A DNA stretch of 64,000 bases from Dictyophora rubrovolvata (GCA_029959195.1 CP114124.1:1550001-1614000), one strand, 5' to 3'; shown: positions 35,801 to 47,835, numbered from the stretch's first letter. The notes: generated from the sequence alone by a model not told the origin. Program-made: numbers and translations.

Positions 35801-38061
35801 CTACCAATTCCCAAGCAAAGCACGTAGCTTGTTCATGTATTCCCTATCCTCGGGCTCCGAATCCTGCTCATAGACGGAAAGTATACTCAGCTGGTCTCGC
35901 AGATGATTATCTATCACTGTAACTTTTTCTTGAGATCGCGGGATGATCCTGACATTAAACTCGTCCGGGGTAAGAATGAAACTTTCTGAGAATGCGTTCA
36001 GGTTCATTGTTGCTTCCTCTCCGGACGCTGTCAAAGGCGGTTTTAAGTCGAAGGCCCAGAGGAAGTTGGCGACGCTGGTAATGCATCAGTGCACGTGAGC
36101 TAAACTCATTCTCAGGGGTTAGACTTGAACTTACTTGATTTCCTATTTATTGTAATCAATCCGTGATGCCAAATAAGGTAGGATATAGATTCACTTACCA
36201 ACCCCGCCTTTCCTGTATAAATTCCCGGACAAACACGGCGACCACCACCGAAAACTAAGTTTTCCCTACGTGCTGCATCATCGATAACGTCAAGACGAAC
36301 ACCATGAGGATGCTTGAGGAAGCGCTCTGGATTAAATCTCTCCGGCTCTTCAAAATATCTTGGATCATGAAACAACGCCCCTGAAACGTATTTGAGTTTC
36401 GAAGTATTCTTTCGTGATGTTATGTTCGTGAAACTTACACAGATTAGTGAATATAGTGGTGCCCTTAGGAATGACATAATTTTCGAACTAGATGTACCGA
36501 GTCAGTACCGGTAGAGTGAAAAAGCAAAGGTGGGATCATTTACAGGAACATCTTCTACGCATGCGTGGGGCAAGGCGAGAGGTCCAACGGGACGGAAACG
36601 CATGAACTTGGGTTGATTTAAGAATGAACCCCGGTGAGAAAGAGACTACAGCCCGCGGAACTTACTTCTTCCACAATTGCCTTCACCCAGGAAAGATGTT
36701 CAAGGTCCTTCCAGTCTGGAGCTCGGTCAGAACCAACAACAGAGTCTATCTCTCGTTGTGCTTTGGCCTGCACCTCAGGATGGGCCGCGAGGACCAGTAC
36801 GATGCCCTGCAATATCGCAGAAGATGTATCTGAACCTTCAAGCAAGGTGCCGCCCAGGTGTCTTAAAATGAAAATAAGATAGTTTTTTCTAGCAGCATAT
36901 TATTGGAACCTACAGGACCATATCGTCTGTTAAGTCCCAATCAGCTTGATTCTTTAAGACCTCTTCCATAAAGGTGTTGTTGTTGTCTCCGCGGGACATC
37001 CTGCGTTTGACAATGCTCAATAGATAATCGAATATCTCTTCTTGACGATTTCTAAGGTCATAAGCGTTCCGTTTCCATTTTGCCAGAGAGGTAGGTACGG
37101 CCTTGAGGATGGGAAACAGATCTACGGGCGGAGCCTTTCCCACGTCCATACAATTTAAAAAATCTCGCTCCATTTTTGCAAAATCGCGGACTATTTTCGA
37201 GCTGGCTCGTGGCACACGATGCCCGTATATCATACCCTTCAAATATATGATGAAAACATGTTTGGTGAAGAAAAGGGAAAACCTACCATAAAAAAGGAGG
37301 TTATAAATCTGTTGATGTCGTCATAAAAATTCTTGGAGGAATATAAATGATTATAATAGAGAAGCTTGGGAAGATTTTGTCACTCACTTCCGGTTTATGG
37401 CACATTTCCCATAGTAATTGTGCTGCTTCTGCACGCTGATAGGGTTTGAATAAGTCAACATTTTCGGGACGCAGCATGTGCACGGCGGCCTTGCGCATGA
37501 CTCTCCAAGTTTCTCCCGCTATGCAAATGTTCAGTTTTCTAGATGTTAAAAGGTTTTCAAACAGGGCATGCCATACCATGTTGTCCACTTCCGATGTTTA
37601 AATTGTTAGGGATAACCATGTCCGCAATTATACTTGCAGGACGATTACAAGTAGCTGCGCCGCGTTTGTCAATCAGTTCTTTCACCATGGTGGGACTATT
37701 AATGACGACAATAGTCATATGAAGGACTTTAACGGAGATTATATCGCCATATTCACGAGCTTTGAAGAAAGCAGCAGCCAGGCAAGCAGAAATTTCAATT
37801 TAGATGTCAGATCTGTGGAAAATAAGTCTTGTTTTTTTATCACTTACCCCATTCTGTCAACTTTATATGAAGTCGTGTTCTGGGGAATTGCAAGAGATTT
37901 CCTAGGAAAGGAGATGTTGGTGGCCCAGGGGGCAGAGACTTCTCCCGGCGACTAGCCCCATACGCTGAGTATAGTTTTGTGATAAAATAAACAAGGAGAA
38001 AAGCACATGAACTCTTGTATATGAGTGGACTCGGATTCAGAGTTACAGGGAGTGTCAGCAT
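35801..38061 (-). CDS. cytochrome P450 monooxygenase (second family)
   Basis: A microsomal P450 unlike the GST-linked pair. It has an N-terminal anchor (SSCAFLLVYFITKLYSAYG), a proline-rich hinge (LPPGPPTSPFLGNLL), GETWRVMRKAAVHMLRPEN (C-helix), LLEGSDTSSAILQ (I-helix), and an ExxR motif split by an intron. Then LPHACVEDV, ALFHDPRYFEEPERFNPERF, and the canonical heme loop FGGGRRVCPG. The end reads EYMNKLRALLGNW. About ten introns. It resembles the large Agaricomycete group usually annotated as O-methylsterigmatocystin oxidoreductase-like. It lies between the SDR and the terpene synthase on the same strand, the tightest gene trio of the cluster. Substrate unknown. Confidence 0.9.
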
Positions 38062-38518
38062 TATCGATTTGAAAACGCAATGATTAGCCTTAATTAGTAG
38101 AAAAACAACGGGAACGGCTTGTAAACTCCTCCGAATATAATGGCACAGCTTGGGTGCTTTATTGAGTCACTAGCCGGGAACGCACCGGCTTCATTAAATG
38201 ATCCATTCTCTCGGTAAACCTGGGAAACAAGAAGAACAACAGCCATGGGAGCGATTTCGTGGCACAAGTTTGATGTGTGGGAACGAAGATTTTTGGGCGC
38301 CCATCAAGACCCCAAGAAATGTGGCGTTGGAAGAAAAGGCCTCAGTTGACCGGTAGTAGTGAGGGGCGGTTTGCAAAGATCTTACACATTAGAAGTTGAT
38401 CTAGCGCTTTCTTACAATTTAGTTTAACGAACGTGCAAACACACCGCATATAAAGATTTATTTATTTCGGTAATTGAGATTTTTATGTAGCCTTTTCGGG
38501 AAAAGCTGCTTTCACGCA
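38062..38518. other. intergenic region between P450 and terpene synthase
   Basis: No gene was recognised. It must hold the P450 promoter and the 3' end of the terpene synthase gene. Short open frames here look like chance. Confidence 0.45.
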
Positions 38519-39666
38519 CTAATTGGCGCTATCGTCAGAGTAATCAGAGTCCTTCGAATCCCAGAGGGTCGTTGAAACCCCCAATTCATCCAACCTATAT
38601 CGAGGTAAAGCCGTGTGAAAAGAAATAAATCCTCTCGAGAAATTCTGGAAAGCTTGTAAAGCTTGTTTGTCCGAGGAGAGCATTTGAACTGCTCTCTTAT
38701 ATGCTGTGATAGATTCTTCCATCAACTCGTATACGGCTTCAATTTTGGTCGAACCGTGAAGTGTGGCTAAAAATGAGGGTCGGTTTACAGTTTCACCATC
38801 CGATTCCTCCTTGTAGAACGAGAGAAGGTCACTAAAATCGCCAAAGTTATACATAGTCCTTTATATACATTTAATCCGCACTTACTTTGTGTTATTGATA
38901 AAAATCATTATTTGATGAAGAGTTTGGACAAAGTTGGGAAGAGAGACTTCCCTTGGAAAGATGAAGAACGTGAAGGCTTCGGATGCACCGGACATGACGC
39001 GAGAAAAGGTGGGATAACCCACTGCAGCCGGGCTCAGCTAGCAAAATTCGAAGTTTAGTCGAGTTGTTGCATAGCTCAGAGTTTACTCACCGTCATTCCG
39101 CGGGTTTCATATTCAAGTAAGAGAGCATTAACTGCGTTCAAGGTGGAGGTAACCATGATATTTGCAACCACACGATCAAAGCGATCAGAAAGTTCCAAAA
39201 TAATCCCTGCAAAGCAACCCAAAACGGGATCTGCTTGTGGCGCATGTTTGAAGAAGCGTTCATTGAAGAGATGGACGGCATTTATATCCTTTTGATAAAC
39301 ATCGTCCAAATAGATTCCGCAGGCGGTATACAGAGCAATGAGCACTCTAACAGATGTATCTTCGAGGTGGCCGTAACCTGCTGTCGCCATAAGGATGCCA
39401 CCTGGAAGAAAAGGGATGAGAGAGTATTGTCCTTCAGGAGCGCAACCCCGGAGAATCGATTCGTCTACGCATTCCTTGTAAAAGGCACCATCTATCTTGA
39501 CGCGATTACCGTAGGGAAGAGAACATTCCCTCAAGAATTTAGAGATAATATCTCGGATATCGTTGCGTGCTTCGTCCTTAAAACAATTTTTTTAATTCAA
39601 GATCATTTTACAAGTTTTAACCATACTTACATCAAGCTGGGAAGGTATATAGTCAGAATTGGTCAT
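38519..39666 (-). CDS. trichodiene-synthase-family sesquiterpene synthase
   Basis: A class I terpene cyclase of the TRI5 family, expected to ionise farnesyl diphosphate with Mg2+ and cyclise it. The start MTNSDYIPSQLD joins to DEARNDIRDIISKFLRECSLP. The Asp-rich motif is YLDDVYQKD in LYTACGIYLDDVYQKD. The region HLFNERFFKHAP follows. The NSE-type second metal motif is NDLLSFYKE in INNTNDLLSFYKEESDGE. The C-terminal part ends RYRLDELGVST and a short acidic tail. About 330 residues in about five exons, slightly shorter than Tri5. The first metal motif reads DDVYQ rather than DDxxD/E, which is unusual; the flanking sequence is sound. The gene anchors the P450, SDR and GST genes around it. The product cannot be predicted. 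Confidence 0.87.
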
Positions 39667-40649
39667 TTGTTCGTCGTTAGCTATAGAAATATAAAGATTA
39701 GAAAATTCCAAGGGCAATTACTTGCTTTAAGACAATCATTTTCAAAGAATGATGAGTATTTTATTAGTAAAAAAAGCATCTTCCCTCCAAGTTCGTACTT
39801 ACTCGTCACTTTCAAATCCCGTCTCTCCGACGCATGATCAGGATCTTGCGAGATATAATCGCATCACGTAGGCATAGAAGACCGGAATCGACGGTAATTA
39901 TAGTTTCTATTACTAGATGAAAATATATATTTAATTAAATCAAATTTCTCACATCTGGTTATTATCGCCCTCTTTACGATTCAAATAAAGAATCCGATAA
40001 ATTTTGGTTAAGAAACACCCACGGTGGCTTTCAACTACATATGTATAACCTTGATGCATGAGAATTAAATTGATAGCGCCTCTCCGGCAATTTCAGCCCG
40101 CGTTCAAGTCGCGGAGGTTCACACCATCAATTATTACTAGATTTGGAATTCGAAGTCAACGTCTTGAGATTAAAGTTGCCTGATATGACGGCCCGATATT
40201 ATTGGTATTAGATGGAAGAACCGGCCCAGCGAACAAATGGCGATCGGAGACTTGAACCGAGAGAAATAATTAGTTTCGTGGAACGCTGACACGACCCCGA
40301 AGGCTTAGTTCATCCATAGAAACAGACACCCATAGAGACAACCTAATCTCATTAAACATTATGACCAAATACTCGTCGTTTCTGCCGCTAGTGTTCGCAG
40401 TCGTTTGGAAAAGGAGTAAGTGCCGCTACTATAGAGTCAAAAGCCACTAGTTGTTCCTCTCACGATACTCAGCCGATAGTTTTACAGAGAAAATACGCTG
40501 AAATGACAAGCTTTATACACAAGCAACGCAATATATGTACACACGCAAATAAACACAGAACACCTAGTAATGGATAATAAATAACAACTCAACCGTAAGC
40601 AGCCTGAGGAAGGGAAACTTCAAGCGAGGCACAGTTTACTAATAAATAT
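39667..40649. other. long AT-rich intergenic region
   Basis: Nearly 1 kb without a recognisable gene. At 40098-40114 there is a perfect 5-bp hairpin with a TTCAAGT loop, like a tRNA T-arm, but the remaining tRNA arms cannot be folded. It probably contains the terpene synthase promoter and the 3' end of the membrane-protein gene. Confidence 0.4.
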
Positions 40650-42111
40650 CTAGACTACGTAGTTTTCGAAAGGCTGCAATTCCACGGTACTAGTACCGTT
40701 AAGATCAGACTTCGTCGGGTCCAAGGTAATGCTTTCCGGGCCAACTGTTGTTGACGTCGCTCCGTTGGAACCAGAACGATTCCAAATTGGCATACTGGTT
40801 TTTTCTCGATATGACCTTGAACCATGACTTGTCTTGTTGCCGCCCACAGCCACGCCTAGACCGACCCGAACTATGATCGTCAATGGAATAAGAGCCTAAG
40901 GTATATGATGATTTGTTAAATCATGCCAAAAATTCCTTTAAAACAAAGAGAATAATACCGAGAGCTGTCCCAACATTCCGAGCATAAACTGCGAGACCCC
41001 ACTAAGCTGTCCTCGCCAGACACCTAGATATACGAAATCAATCACGGCGAGGAAGGCACCTAAAAACAGCGATTAAGCCTGTTTATCTATAAAATAATAT
41101 TGTGGGGCGCGCTATACCAGATTCTACAAGCATCCAAACAATGCCCATGTATCTTCGGCCGACAGCGCGAGATGTCCACCAGATCTTGCCTCCGATCAAA
41201 CCAGTCAAGAGGAGTTGGGAAAGTGCCTCCAAAATAAAATCTGCTGTCACGGTTTTTTCGAGCACTGCACGGGTTCCTGATTCAAGGATTTCCATGGGCT
41301 TAATGTAGATGAAAGTCGTTGTGTAGATATTGAGGACTGATTATGAAATCCTGGAATTAAAAAATGATTTCTCGAACGTGAGTACAAGTACCCACCTCCA
41401 GTGACAATGACCATGAGGAAGGGGAACACGCATACATAGACGTTCTGGGAGAAGACAACGTATAGTCGCCACAGCTGAAAAAGACCTGTAAGTTTTGGAT
41501 AGCGATGCCAAACAAAGGTGATACTGACCATGATCAGGTCACCAAAGAAATTCTATGAAGGAGATTTTTGAGGGTAAGGGTATTATTTTGCAAGTATCGA
41601 AATACTGAACTCACATTCAGACCATAAAGGAGCTGTTGTGTTTCAGTATAGACGATGAAAATATTGTTCCATTCCTGGATCAAGTCGTTTGCAGTGGTGT
41701 GAACTGTTATGAATGCATGCAAGGTTGCAGCGAGAACCATTATCATATGAGTAGTGGAAATTAAAAACTGAATTGTAATTCCCCCGAGTAAGAACCTTCA
41801 AAGGATTTGAGTTGAGACTGAAACACGGCTTCAAGAGGGGCAACGCCGCCACTAACCAAGGAACCCGGTCTCCCTGAGATCGAGGCTTGAGCAAAACTCT
41901 CAGACAAGCAAAGTAGAAAATGATGCTTTTCAAGAAGGATACACCTTCAGTCTGTGCTCAAATACTACTAATGATTCGAAGCTTACTTCATTCCTGTTAA
42001 AGTTTAAGTCAGAATTGATATTTTATAAACGGTAAGCCTTGAATTACCATAGAACAAGGTAGTCCCCCAGAGAACCAAGGGACCTACGAGTTCAGCATTG
42101 AGATCACCCAT
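40650..42111 (-). CDS. multi-pass membrane protein of unknown function (copy 1)
   Basis: The protein starts MGDLNAELVGPLVLWGTTLFYG and contains about seven hydrophobic segments, among them SFLKSIIFYFACLRVLL, LAATLHAFITVHT, ALSQLLLTGLIGGKIWW and QLSALIPLTIIVRVGLG. An LWRLYVVFSQN motif follows the fourth segment; this pattern is common in a family of uncharacterised Agaricomycete seven-helix proteins. The tail is soluble and Ser/Thr-rich, ending ELQPFENYVV. About seven introns. The gene sits next to the terpene synthase on the same strand. It is paralogous to the gene at 43958. A transporter or receptor role is possible; nothing in the sequence decides it. Confidence 0.75.
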
Positions 42112-42779
42112 ATCTGTCGGAAGAGCGGTCGCTTTGAAAAGAAGGAGTGGAAAGCCTTCAGTCGAGGTAGCGGAGGCCCGGATATGATCGAATCGAGGTG
42201 GTCATGCCTTTTTTATACTGAGAGTAGAATATGGCGCTGCTGAATCAAATCAGCCAAGTCCTGCGATACTATTCGTCCACCACGATCGCATGAGAACATG
42301 GTGGCACTTGATGAATATGAATCAAATTTATTGATAGTTGATTTGTATAGGACCTTCCTGTGAGAAACGGGGGGGGTTGTAAAATCAAGACGCTCAGGAG
42401 TCAGTAGATCAACAAAAAGGCCCCAAGCACGATGAAACTAGTATTGATACTATTTGGGCACTCTAAAAATTAGAATGATATTCAAGTAAATTGTAATACT
42501 TCTATCATTATTTTACTCACCCTGTCGAAAACAGAAAGGCAAGTGGGAATATCATCTTCGCTTATGGTCAGGACGAGAAATTGGTTTGTTTGATAACTTT
42601 GATGTTCCGACGCTGATATTCGCCGGTAGACGCGGACGCGTGACGTACAACGGCGCTAACCCAACTCCGGCCGGCGGCCAACTCTAACCCTAGGTAAATA
42701 AGCCAGTCCTAGCAGTGCTTACGGTGGGACAATCCATTTCAAACCTGCTTTCACCATCTGAAATCAATCTGTGCCAGGA
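42112..42779. promoter_or_regulatory. divergent promoter region, membrane protein 1 and GST copy 2
   Basis: The block GACGCGTGACGTACAA (42635-42650) repeats the GST copy 1 promoter motif. A minus-strand TATAAAAA (42209-42216) lies about 100 bp before membrane protein 1. The last 60 bp before GST copy 2 match the copy 1 leader. No gene was recognised. Confidence 0.5.
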
Positions 42780-43680
42780 ATGGTCTTGACGCTGTACGGA
42801 GTAAGTACTTTAGATCATGTACCGCATTTTTGAGTCTTACAATCTTTTATACAAGAATCCTACACCCTTCTCGACCTGCACACAGCGTGTAGCTACCATT
42901 CTAAAGGAGAAAGGAGTCCCTTTTAACTTCAAGTATATTACACCTGAGGATGTGGCTACCGAAGATTATGTTGAAAACATGCAACCGTTCAGGCAAATAC
43001 CTGTGTTAGACGACGATGGATATGTTTTATGTGGTACGCACGGCGTGTCACTGGCCCGATTGTGCCTAATTGACGAGTGTTGATTTTCGTTTTCAGAATC
43101 TCGGGCAATGGGTCGTTACATCGCTCTCAAGTATGCAGATCAGGGTACACAAGGTTTGATTCCCGACGGAAAGGACTTGAAAGAGCTTGCCGACTTCGAG
43201 AAAGCTATGTCCGTCGAAGCTACACAGTTCATTCCTGCAGAGCTGTTAACGTTTGAGATTGTCTTTAAACCGTAAGCTGCTCTCGCGTCTTGTATCATTT
43301 TTCATAAGACATGTACCGATTTCTTTCTTTATGGCTAGCTTTCACGGCGAACAACCGAATGAAGAAACGGTGAAGCGACTAACGCAGCAGATCACTCGAA
43401 AGTTGGATGGATATGAAAGAATACTATCTAAACATAAGTATCTATCAGGAGACGTGAGTGTTCTGTGGATATTATAGGTGGATAAGGCTGATCAGGCGAC
43501 TCGAAGCACGTTACTCTTGCGGATCTATTCCATCTGCCGTATGTGCACAAACTCGAAAGCCAAGTTGCACCAGGAATCATGACTTCTCCTGATCGTCCAA
43601 ATGTGGAGCGTTGGTACAAGGATATTAGTTCTCGCGAGAGTTGGCTAACCGTTAAGGATGGACTCAATGTGCAGAACTAG
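42780..43680 (+). CDS. glutathione S-transferase, phi-like (copy 2)
   Basis: Paralogue of the gene at 30510 with the same exon layout: MVLTLYG in exon 1, then NPTPFSTCTQRVATILKEKG, with the Ser in the same place. The block MQPFRQIPVLDDDGYVL has the cis-Pro, followed by ESRAMGRYIALKYADQG. The helical half has LSKHKYLSGD and RWYKDISSRESWLTV. It differs from copy 1 by scattered substitutions and a slightly longer end (NVQN). Frame and splice sites all appear intact. It is followed on the same strand by membrane protein 2 and then the second P450, echoing the GST-P450 order of copy 1. Confidence 0.9.
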
Positions 43681-43957
43681 CTTCTGACGATTATGTTTCG
43701 CAAGAATAACTTGTGTTATTCAAATTCTAGTTTGTATGTTCTCAAATTCCGTTTGTTTTCTGTTACTATTTTCCTTTTCCGGAAGTTTTTCGGAATCACA
43801 TATTGTCTTCCTACCAATCAGCCTAAAGAACTGTTGGTGACTATTTGTATTTTCTGGTTAAAGATCCGAGTTCGGACCGCCTTTCATTCTTGAAGAATGC
43901 CGCGTATATAACACGTTGGTCTCTAAGTTATATCTCCAAGCTATCTTCAAGTTCGAT

Positions 43958-45378
43958 AATGGCCAGCGATCTTGCTACTCCCGTAGTTGGTATTTCAACC
44001 CTTTGGGCCGCCACTTTTTTGTACGGTATGTTCATTCACGCGAAGTTCAATATCACCGCTCGTTTAACAAATAATCTTGGTTCTTTGTTCCCAAGGTATT
44101 AAGTAAGTTTTCCCAGTACATTTATCAAAATCAGGCGCGAATATCTTGCTAGTTTCTTGCTTTTTGGTATTTTTCTTCGGCTGGCCATCAAATGCTTCAA
44201 TTCAGCCCGACCATTACCATGGTAAGGCATTTATACTACACACTTTATTGATCAGATCTAAAATATACACGCCTCACATCACATCAAAGGGTTTTACTAA
44301 GTGGAATCGTGTTGCAATTTGCCTTATCAAGTGTTCACATTTCCATGGTGCTGGCTGCCGGTGTGCGAGCATTTTGGAGAACCCAGACAACTGCTGCAGA
44401 CCTGATATCAAATTGGTTGTCTATTTTTAACGTGTTCACAGAAATCCAGCAGCTGGTTTATGGCATCAACGTGAGCCCTTCCAGTCTCTTTTCGAAGATC
44501 TAAGTCCACTGAAACGATTTCCTTGGTCAATTAGAACCTTGTTGGAGATTTGATTTTGGTACGTAGTGAACGGATCTTTTTTGAGGCACATAATACTTAG
44601 CGTTGTTATTTTAGGTTTGGAGATTATATGTCGTGTACTCCGGCAACCTGTATGCAGTCATCCCACCTTTGTTGGTCGCTTTAGCTGCCGGAGGTCGGTA
44701 GTAGTAGTCCACCCCAATAATCTAGTTGTTTACTGACTGTTCTCCTGTCTATTAGGTTGCAACATCTATAGTTCCTCTGCAATCTTCGTTATTGCCAAGG
44801 AGATCCAGGCATCCGGAACAAGAGTGACCTTGGGGAAAGTCGTATCCGCAGGATTTTCTCTGACAGCTTCGACTCAAATCATTGTCACGCTGCTGATAGC
44901 CATCAAAATTTGGGAGACACCTGTCCGATTCTCGGGTAATACGAAAAACCTTGTGCGAACCTTTATTGAATCAGGTGCGGTGTGATTCACCTGCGTCTCA
45001 AAAGCTTCGAAGTCGCTTAACTATCCTTCTTTTAATAGCGGCTTTGATGGCGATAGTAGATATAATTTACTTGGCCGTGTGGAGGAGCGCTCTTAGCGGT
45101 ATATCACAACTCCTGTTGGGAATTCTGGGTCAGCTTTGTGTAAGACTTAAAAGTCCTCCTCTTTCGGTGTTAGTAGCGCCTAAATTCCTTTATAGGCGAT
45201 CGTTCCCCTGGGGATTGCAATTAGGGTTGGACTTGGTTTGACACCAGCGGCAAAGTCAGCCACAGATCCCCAGGACGGTGGCAAGATATCAACTGAGGCG
45301 GGAGGCAGTCATGAATATCTAGGCCAACGCCACATCGAAGAAATGGAATCATCCAAATTTGGAGAGAAGTTTGTTTGA
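43958..45378 (+). CDS. multi-pass membrane protein of unknown function (copy 2)
   Basis: Starts MASDLATPVVGISTLWAATF and continues, after a first intron of about 100 bp, into NILLVSCFLVFFFGWP. Further segments include HISMVLAAGVRAFW, LVYGINNLVGDLILVWRLYVVYSGN, AVIPPLLVALAAGG and LMAIVDIIYLAVW. The VWRLYVVYSGN motif matches copy 1 in place, and both have a G-Q-L region before the last helix. The tail ends MESSKFGEKFV. A TATATAA box lies 47-53 bp before the start. Same family and length as copy 1, opposite strand. Function unknown. Confidence 0.72.
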
Positions 45379-45648
45379 AAGAATGACTGTTTGGATTAGC
45401 TTCTGTGCCTGGAGCCGAAAAATGGGACCGTGGATAGTGTAGGCGCATCTCCCCGCATACGCACAATTTATTTTTGAATGTGGAAAATAAAAATTCACAA
45501 ATATTCTTTTCTTGATCTTGATCACCAACCACGAAGAAGGTTACGTGTGAGCACGTGTTTATGAAATACTGCGACAGTGCGAGCCAGTGCGAGCCTCATT
45601 CCAGCGGCAGTGGCATCCACTTACTACCCCCACTACCCTAACTTCACG

Positions 45649-47835
45649 ATGTTTGCCTTGACGTTCAGACCTAGCTTATCACAAGGGGTTTCCTCAATCT
45701 TTATCCTACTGCTTACTAGAAGAATTCTCCAATCGATTATCTATCGCTTCAAGACTACTCGGTTGCATGGGCCAACTGCTGCAAGTAAAATCTTCGGAAT
45801 ATCCCAAACAGTCGCCAAGTCTCGCGATCCTGGCGCCCTCTATGAATCATGGGTGACGGAATACGGCGCTGCTTTCCGAGTAAATGGTCCTTTTATTACA
45901 GAGCGAATCGTCCTTTGTGATCCAAGAGCTATCTCTCATGTCTGTAACCTCGATGCTGGAAGATACTCACAGACACCAACGAACGCCAGGCTACTTTCTA
46001 ATATTGTAAGACTGTCATACGCATTGATCTCAAAAAGAAATATATCAATTTCTTTCAGTGTGGGGATAATAATGTAATTTGCCTCCAAGGGGATGATCAC
46101 AAGCGGTAGGGCCCGAATATTAATTTAACTTTATGATTGCTCACTTTCCCGTTCAATCATCAGGACACGAAAAATATTGAATCCAGTTTTCGGCCCAATA
46201 GCAATGAAGCATTACGTCCCTGTCCTCCTGGACGCTGCCTATAAAGTATGTTCTGTTTTATCTTGTTTTCTTATTATTTGCTAACTATGGATAGGTCAAA
46301 ACTGCATGGGACGGACTACTCCAGAATGCTAATTCAGATGAAATTGTAATAAATGTCGGAGAGTGGTAAAGTTTCAAAGTTTACGCTACTTCATCGAGTT
46401 AATTTATTGACAAAATGTCAGGATGGAGAAGGTCGCGTGAGTCTCAAGAAGCGGTGCTGGCGAGGGACACGTACTCAATTTCATGTGCAGTCTAGATGTC
46501 ATCGGACTAGCTGCCTTCTCCCATGACTTTGGCTCCCTTAGGGGTGAAACTTCTCAAGTAATGGAGTGTCTTCAAGCTTTGAGTCGTTCCCCTCCATCAC
46601 CGGTAGCCATGATCGTTATGCTCCTCTCTCAAGCGTTCCCGTCCTTACTTCGACTACCTCTTCCGCGAAACCATTTAATAGCCAAGCTATCCGATAGTAC
46701 AACGCTCTTGGCTCGTGAATTACTGAAGAAAGCCCGAGATCAAGGAGAAGAAGAGAAATCTGCCTTGGGCGTGTTAGGTAACTTATGAGTCTCTTACTAA
46801 AATGTTTTTATAAGCCGTTGTTTCCTCTAGCTAAATCCAGTGAAGTATCTTTGTCAGAAAAAGACATAATTGTTCAAGTAAGTTGTCCCCGGCTTAACCA
46901 AAGTTTTGTTATCCTGATGTTGGACCCCAAGATGAAGACTGTCCTTATTGCTGGAAATGAAACAACGGCTGGTGTGTCATAGCGATCCTAAAAAAGGGAA
47001 ATTGATTAATTAATCAACGGCTTAGTCTCTTTGAAAGTAAACAAAGCACTTCTTTGTTCTGTATAAACCTAACGGAGGTTGTAGTGGGCTCTGATAGAGT
47101 TGTCTAAGCACCAGGAGAAGCAAAACGCACTTAGAGCCGAACTAACCTCCATACCCAATTCTGACCCAGATCCTGAAGAACTAATTAATGGATTCCCATA
47201 TCTAGATGCGGTTGTCAAAGAAGTTACAAGACTCCACCCCTTCGGGGAAGTATTGCGAACTGTACGTCTCATTGTCAAGTTTCCTTTATCTGTAGTCGGT
47301 CACCTAATAGTCACTATAGGCAGCGCAGGACGATGTAATTCCACTCTCATCGCCGGTCAAGACAGCAAATGGTTTAATGACCAGCTCAATCTCAGTAGCT
47401 AAAGGTGCTACTATTGTCGTTCCAGTTCACTGTGTCAATCGCTCAGAAGCATTGTGGGGAAAGACCGCCAAGGAATTTTCTCCCGAACGCTGGCTCACAG
47501 ACGACGGGATTCCCAATGGTGCCAAGCAGTTCGCTGGATATCACCATTCCCTCACCTTTTTCGACGGCCCTCGGACATGCCTTGGAAAATATATTGCTAT
47601 ATCAGAGCTTAAAGTACTTCTTCCAATGTTTGCGTTATCTCAAAGACGGGTTGTGCTTATTATTATCATCCCCGTACAGGCTGTTTTGTTCGTCTTGATC
47701 AGGAGCTACAGATTTGTTCCCCGTGATGGAGCGGAAACAGAATATGCGATGGAACGTCGCATTGTTCCCCACCCTGTAGTCGCGGGGGAAGGAAACCGTC
47801 TTCCAATTCGTGTGATACGTCTCGAAGGAAACTGA
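45649..47835 (+). CDS. cytochrome P450 monooxygenase (copy 2 of the local family)
   Basis: Paralogue of the P450 at 31879. Motifs: an N-terminal anchor (GVSSIFILLLTRRILQSIIY), GALYESWVTEYGAAFRVNGP, HKRTRKILNPVFGP, LDVIGLAAFSHDF, I-helix LIAGNETTA, ExxR in VVKEVTRLHP, FSPERWL and heme loop FFDGPRTCLGK. It ends IRVIRLEGN. All key residues are present. The last intron is 66 bases, a multiple of three and free of stops, so a retained intron would insert 22 residues near the heme end rather than truncate the protein. About eleven introns. Its 3' flank is followed by an inverted lactonase copy. A decayed relative of this gene lies at 50175-50910. Confidence 0.9.

Noticed and set aside
40098-40122. 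Possible tRNA gene (perfect 5-bp hairpin with TTCAAGT loop)
   Set aside because: Only the T-arm fits. No matching acceptor 5' strand, D-arm A-box or anticodon stem could be found upstream, so at most it is a relic or chance.
44020-44150. Microexon in membrane protein 2
   Set aside because: A 7-base piece between two splice-like sites does not keep the frame, whereas one longer intron does in both paralogues.
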